Below, one piece after another: positions 53,033 through 53,220 of a DNA stretch of 53,220 nucleotides. Within the stretch, counting starts at the first letter, position 1; each line of letters opens with the position of its first letter. Both the position numbers and the translations under genes were made by a program. Origin of the DNA: an uncultured Chryseobacterium sp. (GTDB lineage Bacteria; Bacteroidota; Bacteroidia; Flavobacteriales; Weeksellaceae); assembly GCA_913777465.1 (NCBI GenBank), contig CAJYRQ010000024.1, positions 1 to 53,220 of the forward strand. Reading direction: 5' to 3'. The notes under the pieces were generated by a model, which worked only from the letters and a program-made list of their open reading frames with translations, did not search any database and was not told the origin of the DNA.

Positions 53033-53070
53033 AAGCCTTACAACTTTTGTTGTGAGGTTTTTTGTTTTTT
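53033..53070 (+). terminator. Terminator of the second tRNA unit
   Basis: AAGCCTTACAAC pairs with GTTGTGAGGTTT around TTTT and is followed by TTTGTTTTTT. It is a diverged copy of the terminator at 47229-47268. Confidence 0.88.
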
Positions 53071-53094
53071 AACGAAACTAAATATCCTTATTTT

Positions 53095-53117
53095 GGATCA
53101 AGCACAAAAGTTGGGGA
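53095..53117 (+). repeat. 23-bp direct repeat, right copy
   Basis: Identical to 47338-47360. The remaining bases to the window end show no feature. Confidence 0.85.
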
Positions 53118-53220
53118 CTAAGCAAAAATTTGCGTTAATCTAAAAAGAAAAAACGTTTTGTCTTTTACACCGCGGAGTTGCATTCTGAAGTTTTTGATTT
53201 TGGCATTGAATGATTCTGCT

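Overview
The window looks like a chromosomal segment of a Bacteroidota (Flavobacteriia) bacterium, most likely Chryseobacterium or a close Weeksellaceae relative. The evidence is the gene content (a parA-parB-DUF5683-dapB-lepB-wbqC-S8 protease block, GSCFA, DUF4269, DUF6438, a PiT/DUF47 pair), promoters of the TAnnTTTG type instead of sigma70 -10 boxes, weak or absent Shine-Dalgarno sequences, and A/T-rich intergenic DNA. Most genes lie on the minus strand.

Layout. 1-243: a tandem tRNA-Asp array running off the left edge. 0.4-9.9 kb: trxA, a cysteine desulfurase, a PrcB-like lipoprotein, a HAD phosphatase, then an operon of UbiA-type phosphoribosyltransferase, DprE1-like and DprE2-like enzymes. 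This is the mycobacterial route to decaprenyl-phospho-arabinose. OmpA and lipocalin lipoproteins, an S8 protease and WbqC follow. 9.9-17.8 kb: lepB, dapB, DUF5683, parB, parA, tonB and purA. 17.9-19.8 kb: an A/T-rich plus-strand insert holding a decayed DUF262 + HEPN nuclease pair, probably a broken defence module. 19.8-28.2 kb: an ABC-F ATPase, hpt, adk, obgE, two DUF6438 paralogues flanking a frameshifted methyltransferase, and an RhlE-type helicase. 28.24-29.08 kb: an IS5-family element inserted exactly in the stop codon of an acyltransferase gene. 29.1-38.4 kb: acyltransferase, TatD, DUF4269, GSCFA, polyprenyl synthetase, a secreted surface protein, a phosphate transporter with its DUF47 partner, and a DeaD-type helicase. 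38.7-46.8 kb: DUF2461, a small surface-glycan group (FkbM methyltransferase, flippase, two glycosyltransferases), aspA and a peptidoglycan amidase. 46.9-53.1 kb: tRNA-Ser-Pro-Arg, then a 5.8 kb island bounded by a second tRNA-Pro-Arg pair. The island holds a tRNA relic, an IS30 relic, a 25-codon stump of a response regulator and a 1304-residue hybrid histidine kinase.

The points most worth following up are the DprE1/DprE2/UbiA operon, whose DprE1 has alanine at the benzothiazinone-target cysteine; the degraded DUF262/HEPN pair; the IS that replaced a TAA stop by TAG without changing the protein; the duplicated tRNA pair framing an island with a truncated response regulator; and a tonB terminator whose two arms are DnaA-box consensus sequences next to parAB. 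Single-base changes in A-runs break four accessory genes while every housekeeping gene is intact.
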